NCBI GenBank assembly: GCA_964510205.1
Contig: CAZEBW010000006.1
Location: forward strand, 20,076-84,075
Direction: 5' to 3'
Length of the DNA: 64,000 nt
Source of the DNA: CAZEBW01 sp964510205
GTDB lineage: Bacteria > Chloroflexota > Anaerolineae > VGOG01
Part shown: piece by piece, positions 26,050 to 34,385 of the stretch
Layout of the letters: every line of letters begins with the position of its first letter
Position numbering within the stretch: position 1 is the first letter of the stretch
The notes under the pieces: generated by a model
Database searches by the model: none
What the model saw: the letters and a program-made list of their open reading frames with translations, nothing else
What the model was told of the DNA's origin: nothing
Program-made: the position numbers and the translations under genes

Positions 26050-26472
26050 TTAAATTTCGTAGTCCGCTGTTTCGCTGGCCAAGGTTTCCTCGAACTTGAT
26101 GGAACCTTCCAGCAGCTTATGTACCTCACAGTAGCGGGCCGAGTTAAAGAGGATCCTTCGCTGGCGCTCGTTCAGCCCCAAGCCCAGGTCAACCGCGGCG
26201 ACGAAGGTGGTTCTCTGCCGGCCATCGGCCTCCTCCACGCGGGTTTCTATCTGCACTTCTAGCTTATCGAGGGTGATGTCCTTGTGAACCGCGACCGCGG
26301 CCATGGTCAGCACCATTCAAGCCCCAAGGGAAGCAGCGATCAACTCAACGGGGCAGAACTTCGCTCCCTTCCGTTCAACGTTGACCCGCTGGTCAACGAC
26401 GAAACTCCGTCCCCCTGAGGATTCCACAATCGCACGTTCATCTCCGGCATAGGTCGCAGTGATGACGTTCAT
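26050..26472 (-). CDS. OsmC-like protein with in-frame UGA (probable selenoprotein)
   Basis: OsmC/Ohr-family protein, typically a thiol peroxidase that reduces organic peroxides. Read through one TGA (26317-26319), the gene gives 140 residues: MNVITATYAGDERAIVES, then CPVELIAASLGA-U-MVLTMAAVAV and CEVHKLLEG. The UGA sits where the family has its conserved peroxidatic Cys (…LGAC/LGSC…), so Sec52 is inferred. GGGGGGAGG stands 7 bases before the ATG at 26472. A hairpin with a GGUC loop follows the UGA (26288-26301). OsmC-like selenoproteins have been reported in metagenomes. Reading it as a short downstream ORF plus an unrelated leader would leave both halves of the domain broken. Confidence 0.85.
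26288..26301 (-). promoter_or_regulatory. Candidate bacterial SECIS hairpin, osmC-like gene
   Basis: Starting 15 nt after the UGA: GCCGC-GGUC-GCGGU, five pairs (one G-U) with a four-base loop carrying G-G-U. The distance to the loop (about 20 nt) and the G/U in the loop fit bacterial SECIS rules. Confidence 0.65.
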
Positions 26473-26961
26473 GTGCACGCCTCCCCCCTTGCCAGCTTAA
26501 AGAGAAATCGCCGCCCCAGCGGCGATCCCAAACCCACTATTCCGCACGCCGATTGCACAGCTCCTCGTCGGTGGTATGAGCCGGCCCGTGTTTGTCCACC
26601 TCGTCACATACAGCGGGCGGCAGTTCAGCCCTCCCCAGCGGCCCCACCACCGCTGCGAAGCCAGCAACCGAGTTGGCTTCGGCCTCCTCCAGCAGCGGCG
26701 TCGCTCCTGACTCCAGGGATAGACGCGTTCTCAGGCAGGCTCTCGTAGACCCATCACAACGCTTCGGTGCGCTTGTTGGAGGCGCACCGAAGACCGCCCT
26801 GTGAGGCCCATTTGCCGCCTCCCTCGTCTCCTCGGTCCATTTATTTCCATCGGGTGTGTTTCATCTCGGTTGTAGGACGGATTGGTAATCCGTCAATTCG
26901 TCGGAATGCCATTCCGACCAACAATACCAGCCACCTTGTTTGAAACACACCCATTTCCATC
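26473..26961. other. Non-coding stretch with decayed coding signal and an inverted repeat
   Basis: No intact gene. On the minus strand about 26530-26770 has a protein-like frame (TPLLEEAEANSVAGFAAVVG, ending CNRRAE) without a start or recognisable family and with signs of frame breaks, probably a decayed gene. At 26841-26966 outer arms (cgggtgtgtttca and gaaacacaccc) enclose inner complementary segments around acggattggtaatccgt, resembling a small mobile palindrome. Confidence 0.5.
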
Positions 26962-27435
26962 TCAGGGCATGTCAAAGGTCTGCTCAATGATCCTGACAGC
27001 CTCCGAGGCGCGACCGGCATCAATCACACAAGAGACAGTCGAGATGGACGTACTGATAGCCAATATGTTGATGCCTACCGAGGCCAGCGCGTTGAACATA
27101 GCGCCGGCAATGCCCGGACGCTCTCGAAAATCGGGGCCAAAGATGGAGACGATCCCCACCTCCGACTGGTGCACCACGTCTTTCGCCCCCAGCTCAGGCT
27201 TGATCTTCTCGAGTACGGCTAGAGCAGACTTCAAGTCCTTCCGGGCGACACAGAAAACGACGTGATCATTGTAATTCAGATCTATACACTGAACAATGAA
27301 CTCGACGTTGATGCCCTCGCGGCCCAGAGACGAGAGAATCGCACCCGCCACGCCAGGGCGGTCCGGGATGCCCATTAGGCCTATCTTGGCCAAGTCGGAG
27401 TTTTTAATGACACCGCCAATCTTGACTTTCTTCAT
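26962..27435 (-). CDS. Tandem ACT-domain protein (aspartokinase regulatory-like)
   Basis: 157-residue stand-alone protein made of two ACT domains similar to the regulatory end of aspartate kinase: KIGLMGIPDRPGVAGAILSS and VSIFGPDFRERPGIAGAMFN, each with the G-x-x-x-RPG ligand-binding loop, ending ILAISTSISTVSCVI. No kinase domain is present. Likely a small-molecule (amino acid) sensor. It is a paralogue of the gene at 47877-48356. ATG at 27435 is chosen over 27453 because the N terminus then matches the paralogue; it follows the prenyltransferase gene closely. Confidence 0.85.
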   Translation of the reverse strand: MKKVKIGGVIKNSDLAKIGLMGIPDRPGVAGAILSSLGREGINVEFIVQCIDLNYNDHVVFCVARKDLKSALAVLEKIKPELGAKDVVHQSEVGIVSIFGPDFRERPGIAGAMFNALASVGINILAISTSISTVSCVIDAGRASEAVRIIEQTFDMP

Positions 27436-27449
27436 TGGATTGCCTCCTT

Positions 27450-28361
27450 TCACGATGATCTGATTAATACGTCCAATATCATGCCCACAAAAAGCAAGAA
27501 GAGATAGGGACTCGAAAGCTTAAACATCGTCCAGGCCCTCTGGCGAGACGGTCTGAGGACAAGGTTGATGTTTCCTAGACTTATGAAAAGGCCAGAGATT
27601 AAGGCCAGGCCCAAGTACAGGGGCCCGAAAGGTCCAAAGAAATACAGAAGAATGGACAAGAGATACATTAAGAGGACCGTGATCAGAATACAACGAAGGG
27701 TCTTCTTCAGTTCGAAGACGGCGGGGAGCATGGGAACCTGGACCTTCTGGTAATCGTCGCTGTGAAAGATGGCCAGATTCCAGATGTGATTGGGGATCCA
27801 GAGGACGACGATGGCGGCGATGAGAAGAGCCGTCGTGTTGATGCTGCCACTGACAGCCGCCCAGCCAAAAAGAACCGGCAACCCGCCGCTGAAGCCTCCC
27901 CAGATGACGTTCAGGGGGCTTCGCCTCTTGGTCAACAGGCTGTAGACGATGACGTTATCGGCCAGGCCCAAGAGCATGAAGACGAAAGAGAGGAAATTAA
28001 TCCGCCAGGCCAAGACGAGGGAGACCGTGGCCAGAGCAAGTCCGAAGTAGAGGGCTTTCTGCGGGGGATAGATCCGTTTGGAAGGGATAGGGCGTCTCTT
28101 GGTTCTCTCCATGACCACGTCTAGGTCTCTATCAATGTAGCAGGTGATGACATTGGCCGCCGCGCAGCCGGCGGTGATGGCCACCAGTGCACTCCAAGTG
28201 ATACCCCGCCCCCCAGCAGCGATGACCATCGCTCCGACGGCGGTGAAGACGAGCAGGAACACTGACAGGGGCTTGGTGAGCTCCACGTAGTTCTTGACCG
28301 TCGAGAACCATCCTACGATTCTCGGTTGGGCTTTCCTCTCGTAACTATCCACAACGCTCAT
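27450..28361 (-). CDS. UbiA-family prenyltransferase, protoheme IX farnesyltransferase-like
   Basis: Integral membrane UbiA prenyltransferase of 303 residues, closest by motif to heme O synthase (CtaB/CyoE), which adds farnesyl to heme B. The first Asp-rich motif CYIDRDLDVVMERTKRRP (about 80-97) and the later NHIWNLAIFHSDDYQKVQVP with PMLPAV are typical of CtaB. About eight hydrophobic segments are seen. ATG at 28361 follows GGGGGAGG; an in-frame ATG upstream overlaps the promoter. Odd feature: no cytochrome oxidase gene is nearby in this window, so another prenyl acceptor is possible. Confidence 0.82.
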   Translation of the reverse strand: MSVVDSYERKAQPRIVGWFSTVKNYVELTKPLSVFLLVFTAVGAMVIAAGGRGITWSALVAITAGCAAANVITCYIDRDLDVVMERTKRRPIPSKRIYPPQKALYFGLALATVSLVLAWRINFLSFVFMLLGLADNVIVYSLLTKRRSPLNVIWGGFSGGLPVLFGWAAVSGSINTTALLIAAIVVLWIPNHIWNLAIFHSDDYQKVQVPMLPAVFELKKTLRCILITVLLMYLLSILLYFFGPFGPLYLGLALISGLFISLGNINLVLRPSRQRAWTMFKLSSPYLFLLFVGMILDVLIRSS

Positions 28362-28385
28362 TCCCCAAGCCTCCCCCTGGGTTAG

Positions 28386-28414
28386 ATTATAACACAAGCT
28401 GGCTGCAATTACAA
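28386..28414 (-). promoter_or_regulatory. Sigma-70-type promoter for the prenyltransferase/ACT operon
   Basis: Read on the minus strand: TTGTAA (28414-28409), 17-bp spacer, TATAAT (28391-28386), about 25 bases before the start codon. Its -35 overlaps the U-tract of the upstream terminator. Confidence 0.75.
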
Positions 28415-28444
28415 AAAGACCCTCTCCTACTTCAGGAGAGGGTC
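28413..28444 (-). terminator. Intrinsic terminator closing the hdr/fdh operon
   Basis: Minus-strand RNA GACCCUCUCCU-gaagu-AGGAGAGGGUC followed by UUUUU. An 11-bp perfect stem 18 bases after the fdhA stop; it separates the energy operon from the prenyltransferase operon. Confidence 0.9.
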
Positions 28445-28461
28445 AACAGCAACAAGGTTTC

Positions 28462-30528
28462 CTATTCCACCGGCTCCACTTTCACCGCGCAGACTTTGTA
28501 CTCAGGAATCTTGGCCACCGGATCGAGCGCGGCGTGGGTCAGCGCGTTGGCGGCCGCCTCGGCGAAGTGGAAGGGGATGAAGACCACGCCGGGGCGGATG
28601 TGGGGCGTGACTCGCGCCAGCAACTCGATCTCCCCCCGGCGGCTGGCAACCCGCACCCGCTTGGAGCCGTTCAGCCCAATGCTCGCCGCGTCGTCCGGGT
28701 GCATCTCCACGTAGGCCTCTGGCACTTCCTGCTCCAGCTTCTCCGTTCGGCGCGTCATGGTGCCCGTGTGCCAGTGGAACATCAGTCGGCCGGTGGTCAG
28801 AATGAAGGGGTACTCCTCGTCCGTCAACTCCGCCGCTTCCTTGAACTCGATGGCATGGAAGTGCCCCAATCCCCGACTGAACTTGCCCTTGTGCAAATAG
28901 GGCGTGCCGGGGTGATCGGCGGCCGGCACCGGCCACTGGAGGAAGCCCTCCTTCTCCAGACGCTCGTAACTCACGCCGCCGTAGATGGGGGTGAGGGAGG
29001 CGATTTCGGACATGATCTCGGCGGGGGAGGGATAATCCCAGCCGTATTGCGTATTGCGTGTTGCGTGTTGCGTGAGGCGCTCTGCTAATTGGCAAATGAT
29101 TTTCCAGTCAGGCCGGCTTTCGCCGATGGGCTCGATGGCTTTGCGCACGCGCTGGATGCGGCGGTCGGTGGCGGTGAAAGTGCCATTCCGCTCGGCGTAG
29201 GACGCGCCCGGCAACACCACGTGCGCTAATTGCGCCGTCTCGCTCAGGAAGATGTCCTGCACCACCAGGAACTCGATCTGCTCCAGGCAGTGGCGGGCGT
29301 GGTTGATGTCGGGATCGGCCACCATAGGGTTCTCGCCCATGACGTACATGGCCCGCACGCTGCCATCGCCAGCGCCGTCAATCATCTCCGTCACCGTCAG
29401 GCCCACGTTCAGATCCGACGTGCTGCCCCAGGCCTTCTCGAACTTCGCCTGCATCTCGGGGGAGGTGACGGCCTGATAGCCCGGATAGACGTTGGCCAGC
29501 GCGCCCAGGTCGCAGGCTCCCTGCACGTTGTTCTGGCCGCGCAGCGGGTTGACCCCGCCGCCGAGAATCCCCACGTTGCCGGTGAGCATGGCCAGGTTGG
29601 CGCAGGATTTCACGTTGTCGGTGCCGGTGGTGTGCTGGGTGATGCCCATGGCGTAGACGATGGCGGCCGGCTTGTTGGTCGCATACATCCGCGCCGCCGC
29701 CCGCAGGTCGTCGGCGGGGATGCCGCTGATTTCCTCCACCCGCTGCGGGGTGTACTCCATCACCACCTGATGGAGCTCCTCGTAGCCCTCGGTTCGCTCC
29801 TCGATGAAGGCCTCGTCTTGCAGCCCCTCGCTGATGATGACGTTCATCATCCCGTTGAGCCAGGCCACATCGGTGCCGGGCCGGAAGCGCAGGTAGAGGT
29901 CGGCCAGGCGGCCGATCTGCACTTGGCGGGGGTCCACGACGATGATCTTGGCCCCTCGCTCCTTGGCCTCCAAAACGTGGGTAGCCACCAGGGGGTGCGC
30001 CTCGGAGGTGTTGGAGCCGGTGATGAGAAAGCACTGCGTCTCTGCGCTGAACTCCGGAACGGAGTTAGTCATCGCTCCGCTGCCGAATGCGGCGACCAGA
30101 CCGGCCACCGTGGGGGCGTGTCAGAGGCGAGCGCAGTGATCCACGTTGTTGGTGCCGATCACCGCGCGGGCGAACTTCTGGAGGAGGTAGTTCTCCTCGT
30201 TGGTGCACTTAGCAGACGAAAGGAAGGCGATGCTATTGGGGCCGGATTCGGCCTTGATGGCGCCCAGCCGCTCGGCGACCAGAGACAGCGCCTCGTCCCA
30301 CGTCGCCTCCTCGAAACTGTCTCCGCGCCGGATGAGGGGCGTCTTCAGCCGGTCGGGGTGGTAAACGAACTCAGCGGCGTTCCACCCCTTGATGCACAGC
30401 TTTCCCTGGCTGATGGGGTGCTCGTTGGCGGGGAGGACTCCCACGATCTCCCCGTCCAGCACCTCCAGGTAGAGCCCGCAGCCACAGCCGCAGTAGATGC
30501 AGGTGGTTAGGATGTTGTGATACTCCAT
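28462..30528 (-). CDS. fdhA: Formate dehydrogenase catalytic subunit, selenocysteine-containing (UGA at 30121-30123)
   Basis: Mo/W-bis-MGD formate dehydrogenase of 688 residues, oxidising formate to CO2 or the reverse. The N terminus CIYCGCGCGLYLEV...GKLCIKG binds a 4Fe-4S cluster. DHCARL-U-HAPTVAGLVAAFGS matches the FdhF active site, where Sec ligates the metal and His follows, so the UGA is residue 136. Bis-MGD regions (GSNTSEAHP, GGGVNPLRGQNNVQGACDLG) and the C-terminal domain FHFAEAAANALT are intact. No Tat signal, so cytoplasmic. A dispersed gtattgc repeat is inserted in frame near residue 485 (HATRNTQYGW). It follows MvhD, an FdhB-like gene and a toxin-antitoxin-like pair, suggesting an Hdr-linked FDH. 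Confidence 0.95.
30091..30109 (-). promoter_or_regulatory. SECIS hairpin of fdhA
   Basis: 11 nt after the UGA: GGUGGC-CGGUCUG-GUCGCC. The apical GGUCUG and the spacing are those of the E. coli fdhF SECIS as I recall it, and the stem keeps pairing through G-U wobbles. Confidence 0.85.
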
Positions 30529-30549
30529 TTATCGTCTCCTTCAAAGCGA

Positions 30550-30798
30550 TCAGCGGGCCATCCGCGTCGATGCTTCCAAGATAGTGACACCCACCAGTTG
30601 GTCTTCCCTATATCGCAGCAAGATACCACTATTCGTCATCACGCTATCCGTTGCTTTCTGAGGACGCTCAAGACTGACGTACAACACATCAGCCTCAGCG
30701 TCGTAATCCACCCAGAAGCGTTGGCTTGGGAATCGGACTAAGTAAGGCATAGCCTGAAGAATAGGCGCTGCAGCCTCCGCTATCAACTTTTTTTCCAT
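30550..30798 (-). CDS. DUF2283-like small protein, probable antitoxin
   Basis: 82-residue protein with the DUF2283 core FWVDYDAEADVLYVSLERP followed by GILLRYREDQLVGVTILEAS. Such proteins often pair with RelE/Barnase-like toxins (family knowledge). ATG at 30798 has GGAAGG upstream and overlaps the end of the toxin-like gene by 16 bases. It lies between the FdhB-like gene and fdhA. Confidence 0.75.
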   Translation of the reverse strand: MEKKLIAEAAAPILQAMPYLVRFPSQRFWVDYDAEADVLYVSLERPQKATDSVMTNSGILLRYREDQLVGVTILEASTRMAR

Positions 30799-31085
30799 AT
30801 CGCCTTCCTCCGATCTATTTTCGAGGTAAAGTAGGCAGTGATAATAAAGCCATCTTCTGCCGACAGTTGACGATACACCACTGCCAGATATCGCTTTCGT
30901 CCAAATCCGCGCACAGCAATCAGCGAGCCCCGATAACCTCGGAAGATCAAGTCGGGCTCTTCGACCGTGCACAACACCTCATCATAGCGCCCCGCCAAGT
31001 CATCGTGGTTTTCCACGATGTGAAACCAGCGCTCAGTCGTCAAGCGGATGGGCACATCGTCCACAGAGTAGGCAATATCGTTCAC
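30783..31085 (-). CDS. PBECR-type (Barnase/EndoU/RelE-like) nuclease toxin candidate
   Basis: 100-residue protein: LTTERWFHIVENHDDLAGRY, then VLCTVEEPDLIFRG and LAVVYRQLSAEDGFIITAYF. This ERW-x-HI ... EPD-x-I ... AYFT order is seen in PBECR-like proteins of the Barnase-EndoU-ColicinE5-RelE nuclease fold. It starts with GTG overlapping the stop of the FdhB-like gene (GTGA), so it is translated within the operon. Toxicity is inferred from the family and from the DUF2283 partner. Confidence 0.65.
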   Translation of the reverse strand: MNDIAYSVDDVPIRLTTERWFHIVENHDDLAGRYDEVLCTVEEPDLIFRGYRGSLIAVRGFGRKRYLAVVYRQLSAEDGFIITAYFTSKIDRRKAIWKKS

Positions 31086-31897
31086 CTCTCCAACCCCACC
31101 CGCAACGGCGCTTCCTCCAGCGTCAGTGAAAGCGGCGGCGCGGCCTCGATATCGGCCCCTGGCACGTAGCCCAGCAGGTCGCCCACGTCCCGCCGCATCA
31201 AATCATAGAGAACGGTCAGCGGGATGTGGGATGGGCAGGTCAGCTCGCACTGGCGACAGGCCACGCAGCGAGCGGTCATGTGCATGGCGCGGATCAGGTG
31301 AAACATGGGGAAAGGCGGGGCCAGCACGCCCGGCTCCACCCACACCTCGTCCTCCAGCGCGCAGGCCTCGCAGAAGCACTCCGGGCAGATGTTGCGGCAG
31401 CCATAGCACTTGATGCACTTGAGGAACTGCTGCTGCCAAAATTCCCGCCGCTCCTCCAGTGACATAGCCTCGTACTCGGCGACGATGGGGTTGGGCGGCG
31501 CGCCCTCCACCGGTGTGCCGATGATCTCCGCCTGGGGCCAGGGCGCCGCATCGGGCGCGGGGTCGGCGCAGTAGCACTCCTCGGCCTCTTCGGCGGTGCA
31601 GGCCACGCCCAACAGGTACAGCCGGTCAGGGTCCACCTGCTCTCGCTTGGCCATCTCCACCAGCGCGCGAGCGTCGCACCCCCGGGCCACGATGCCCAAG
31701 CGAGCCTCAGGATAGCGCTTCTGCAGCAGGGAAACGATGGAAGCCAGGGCATAGCGCGGGGCCAGCACCAATTGGGAGAGATCATCCCCCTCTCGGAAGA
31801 GGTAGGGGGCTGTTCCCTCCGTCGTCCGCCGCAGCCCGATCACGCCATCCAGTTCTCCAAGTTTGTCTGCCACGTGGGTGCGAAGTTCTTCCATCAT
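31082..31897 (-). CDS. FdhB/FrhB-like iron-sulfur oxidoreductase subunit
   Basis: 271-residue iron-sulfur protein resembling the electron-transfer beta subunits of F420-dependent formate dehydrogenase and hydrogenase. An N-terminal domain (VAPRYALASIVSLLQKRYP, LGIVARGCDARALVEMAKRE) is followed by two Cys clusters, KCIKCYGCRNICPECFCEAC and CVACRQCELTCPSHIPLT. Two ATGs (31897, 31894) share AGGAGGTG; the first overlaps the mvhD stop. Its neighbours suggest it connects FdhA with MvhD/HdrA. F420 or flavin binding cannot be shown here. Confidence 0.75.
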   Translation of the reverse strand: MMEELRTHVADKLGELDGVIGLRRTTEGTAPYLFREGDDLSQLVLAPRYALASIVSLLQKRYPEARLGIVARGCDARALVEMAKREQVDPDRLYLLGVACTAEEAEECYCADPAPDAAPWPQAEIIGTPVEGAPPNPIVAEYEAMSLEERREFWQQQFLKCIKCYGCRNICPECFCEACALEDEVWVEPGVLAPPFPMFHLIRAMHMTARCVACRQCELTCPSHIPLTVLYDLMRRDVGDLLGYVPGADIEAAPPLSLTLEEAPLRVGLER

Positions 31898-32313
31898 TCG
31901 CGCACCTCCTCCGCTATCGGCCCCAGCGCCCGCACTGTTTCCACGAACTCCTTGGTCACCTGGGTGAACTTGGGCGCCTCGGCCGACGACACCCAGTCCA
32001 GCCGCAGCCGATCGGGGTTGATGCCCGCGTAGCCCAGCAGGTTGCGCAGCAGCGGCATGCGCTTGGCGGTACGGTGGTTGCCGCTGTCGTAGTGGCATTC
32101 GCCGATGTGGCAGCCCAGCACCAGCACCCCGTCGGCGCCAGAGCGGAAGGCCCGCAGGACCATCTCCGGCGACACCCGCCCCGAGCACATCACGCGGATG
32201 GGCAAAACGTTGGCCGGAGAGGCCATGCGGGCGATGCCGGCGTTGTCCGCCCCAGCGTAGGAGCACCAGTTGCACAAAAAGGCGACGATTCGGGGTTCGA
32301 AAGATTCACTCAT
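31894..32313 (-). CDS. mvhD: MvhD (methyl-viologen-reducing hydrogenase delta subunit family)
   Basis: 139-residue 2Fe-2S protein that links HdrA to hydrogenase or formate dehydrogenase in methanogens and many bacteria. Signature FLCNWCSYAGADNAGIAR at the start and VLVLGCHIGECHYDSGNHRT (about 83-102) contain the conserved cysteines. ATG at 32313 gives the normal length; an upstream in-frame start runs through a repeat and is rejected. Stop overlaps the next start (ATGA). Confidence 0.92.
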   Translation of the reverse strand: MSESFEPRIVAFLCNWCSYAGADNAGIARMASPANVLPIRVMCSGRVSPEMVLRAFRSGADGVLVLGCHIGECHYDSGNHRTAKRMPLLRNLLGYAGINPDRLRLDWVSSAEAPKFTQVTKEFVETVRALGPIAEEVRE

Positions 32314-32330
32314 AGCTGTTATCCTTGTTC

Positions 32331-32385
32331 TACGGAATACGGAATACGCAATACGAACACGTATTCCGTAGTGCGTATTGCGTAA
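32331..32385. repeat. Tandem/inverted 'gtattgc/gtattccgta' repeat
   Basis: tacggaatacggaatacgca is answered by gtattccgtagtgcgtattgcgta, forming a hairpin between hdrA and mvhD. Same unit as 10614-10657, 29044-29075 and 56827-56887. Confidence 0.85.
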
Positions 32386-32388
32386 CAC

Positions 32389-34368
32389 TCACCCCACCAT
32401 CTCCAACAGCCCATCAATCTGGGCCACGATTTCCCGGTCGGTGAAGTGCAGGGCGGTGATGGCCCCGGCGGGGCAGGTGGCGACGCAGGTGCCGCACCCA
32501 TGACACAGGGCGGCGTTGATTTCTGCCTTCCCATCCCCGTCGCGAGAGATGGCGGAGTAGGGGCAGGTCGGGATGCAATCGCCGCAGCCCACGCACTCCG
32601 CAGCTTCCACCACGGCCACGGTGGGGGAGATGGTGACCTCTCCCTGGTTGAACAGGCGCACCACCTCCAGCGCCGCCGCTCCGGCGTGGGCCACCGTGTC
32701 CGGCACGTCCCGCGGTCCCTGGGCGCACCCGGCCAGGAAGACGCCCGCCGTGCTGGTCTCCACTGGCCGCAGCTTGGGGTGGGCCTCGGCGAACCAGCCA
32801 TCCGGCGTGCGGCCCAGACCGAACAGGGCCGCCACACGGTCGGCGTCGGGCTGCGGCTCAATGGCCGTGGCCAGGATCACCAGGTCCACGTCGGCCGCCA
32901 CCAGCCGTCCCAGGTCGGCATCCTCCCCTTTCACCCGCAGCTTGCCGCTTGCACTGAGCTTGGTCGAAGTGTCGGCCAGCACCTCCACCTCGGCCCCGCG
33001 GCCTCGAATGAAGGTGATCCCTTCCTCCTGTACTCGCTCGTAAAACTCTTCGTAGGCCTTGCCGAAGGCCCGCATGTCCATGTAGAAATCGTAGACCTCG
33101 GCGCCGGTCTTCTCCCGCACCTGGTGGGCATGCTTGAGGGAGTACATGCAGCAGAAGCGAGAGCAGTACTGGTGCGCGTTGTGGTCTCGGCTGCCCACGC
33201 AGTGGATGATGGCCACCCGCTGCGGCTTCTCCCCCTCGGCAGTTACGATCTCTCCGCCGGTGGGACCGATGGCGCTGACCAGCCGCTCAAACTGCAGGCC
33301 GGTGATGATGTTGGGCGACAGGCCGTAGGAGTACTGCGGGAGTTGGGTGGCGTCCCACATATCATAACCAGTGGCCACGACGATGGCCCCCACCTGCACC
33401 TCCAGCAGTTGGTCCTGTTGCTCGAAGTCAATCGCTCCGGTGGGACAGAGCTTCTCGCAGGCGCGGCACCTCTCCCGCACGAAGTAAATACAGTTCTCCT
33501 CGTCAATCACCGGGATATTGGGGATGGCCTGGGCGAAGGGTCGGTAGATCGCCTTGCGCTGGCCCATCCTCGCCTCATAAGCGGCGTCCAGCACCTTCTT
33601 GGGGCACTTCTCCTCGCACAGACCGCAGCCGGTGCACAGCTCCTCGTCCACATAGCGGGCCCGCTTGCGAATACGGACGTTGAACTTGCCTACGTAGCCA
33701 GAGACTTGCTCGACCTCGCTCCAGGTCAGGAGCGTAATGTTGGGATGCCGACCGGCATCCATCATCTTGGGGCCGAGTATTCAAGTGCTACAGTCGAGGG
33801 TGGGGAAGGTCTTGTCCAGTTGGGCCATGTGGCCGCCGATGGTCGGCTCCCGCTCCACCAGGTAGACCGGGTAGCCGGAATCGGCGATGGAGAGCGCGGC
33901 CTGGATGCCGGCGATGCCGCCGCCCACCACCAGCGCGGCCTGGGTGACCGGCTCCTGGCGCGGTTCCAGCGGCATGTGATGAGCCACCCGCGCCACCGCC
34001 GCTCGCACCAACCGCTTGGCCTTCTCCGTAGCCAACTCCCGGTCGTGGATCACCCAGGACACGTGCTCGCGGATGTTGGCCATCTCGAAGAGGTAGGGAT
34101 TGAGCTCCGCTCCCGCCACCGCCCGTTGGAACGTAGGCTCGTGCATGCGGGGCGTGCAAGAGGCCACCACCACGCGGTTGAGGCCCAGCTCACGGATGTC
34201 CTCCTGGATCATCTCCTGACCGGGCTCGGAGCACGTATACTTGTGCTGGCGGGCGATCACCACGCCGGGCAGAGCAGCGGCCATCTCCACCACCGCCGTC
34301 ACGTCCACCGTGGCCGAGATATTGACACCGCACTCGCAAACGTAGACACCAATTCGGGGTTCTTCCAT
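32389..34368 (-). CDS. hdrA: Heterodisulfide reductase subunit A, selenocysteine-containing (UGA at 33781-33783)
   Basis: FAD/iron-sulfur hub of the heterodisulfide reductase complex and, in many anaerobes, the flavin that bifurcates electrons. Read through the UGA it gives 659 residues. The FAD P-loop [20 protein letters not shown] (about 145-165) is followed by [19 protein letters not shown], where the family has a conserved Cys; Sec196 is inferred, as in known HdrA selenoproteins of methanogens. Ferredoxin motifs [33 protein letters not shown] and [12 protein letters not shown] follow. A repeat-like segment (STKLSASG) is inserted near 470. It lies after hdrC and hdrB. Confidence 0.94.
33743..33760 (-). 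promoter_or_regulatory. SECIS hairpin of hdrA
   Basis: 20 nt after the UGA: GGAUGCC-GGUC-GGCAUCC, a perfect 7-bp stem with a four-base G-G-U-C loop. Distance and loop match the bacterial SECIS model; the loop is the same as in the osmC-like gene. Confidence 0.85.
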
Positions 34369-34385
34369 AACGCAAAACTCCTTGA

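Noticed and set aside
26530..26770. Minus-strand frame with TPLLEEAEANSVAG as a functional gene
   Set aside because: No start codon with ribosome-binding site, no recognisable family and apparent frame breaks; kept only as a decayed signal.
30121..30123. TGA in fdhA as a true stop giving two genes
   Set aside because: Both parts are pieces of one FdhA, the stop is at the Sec active site, and an fdhF-like SECIS follows.
33781..33783. TGA in hdrA as a gene boundary
   Set aside because: The break is inside the FAD domain at a conserved Cys and is followed by a perfect hairpin.
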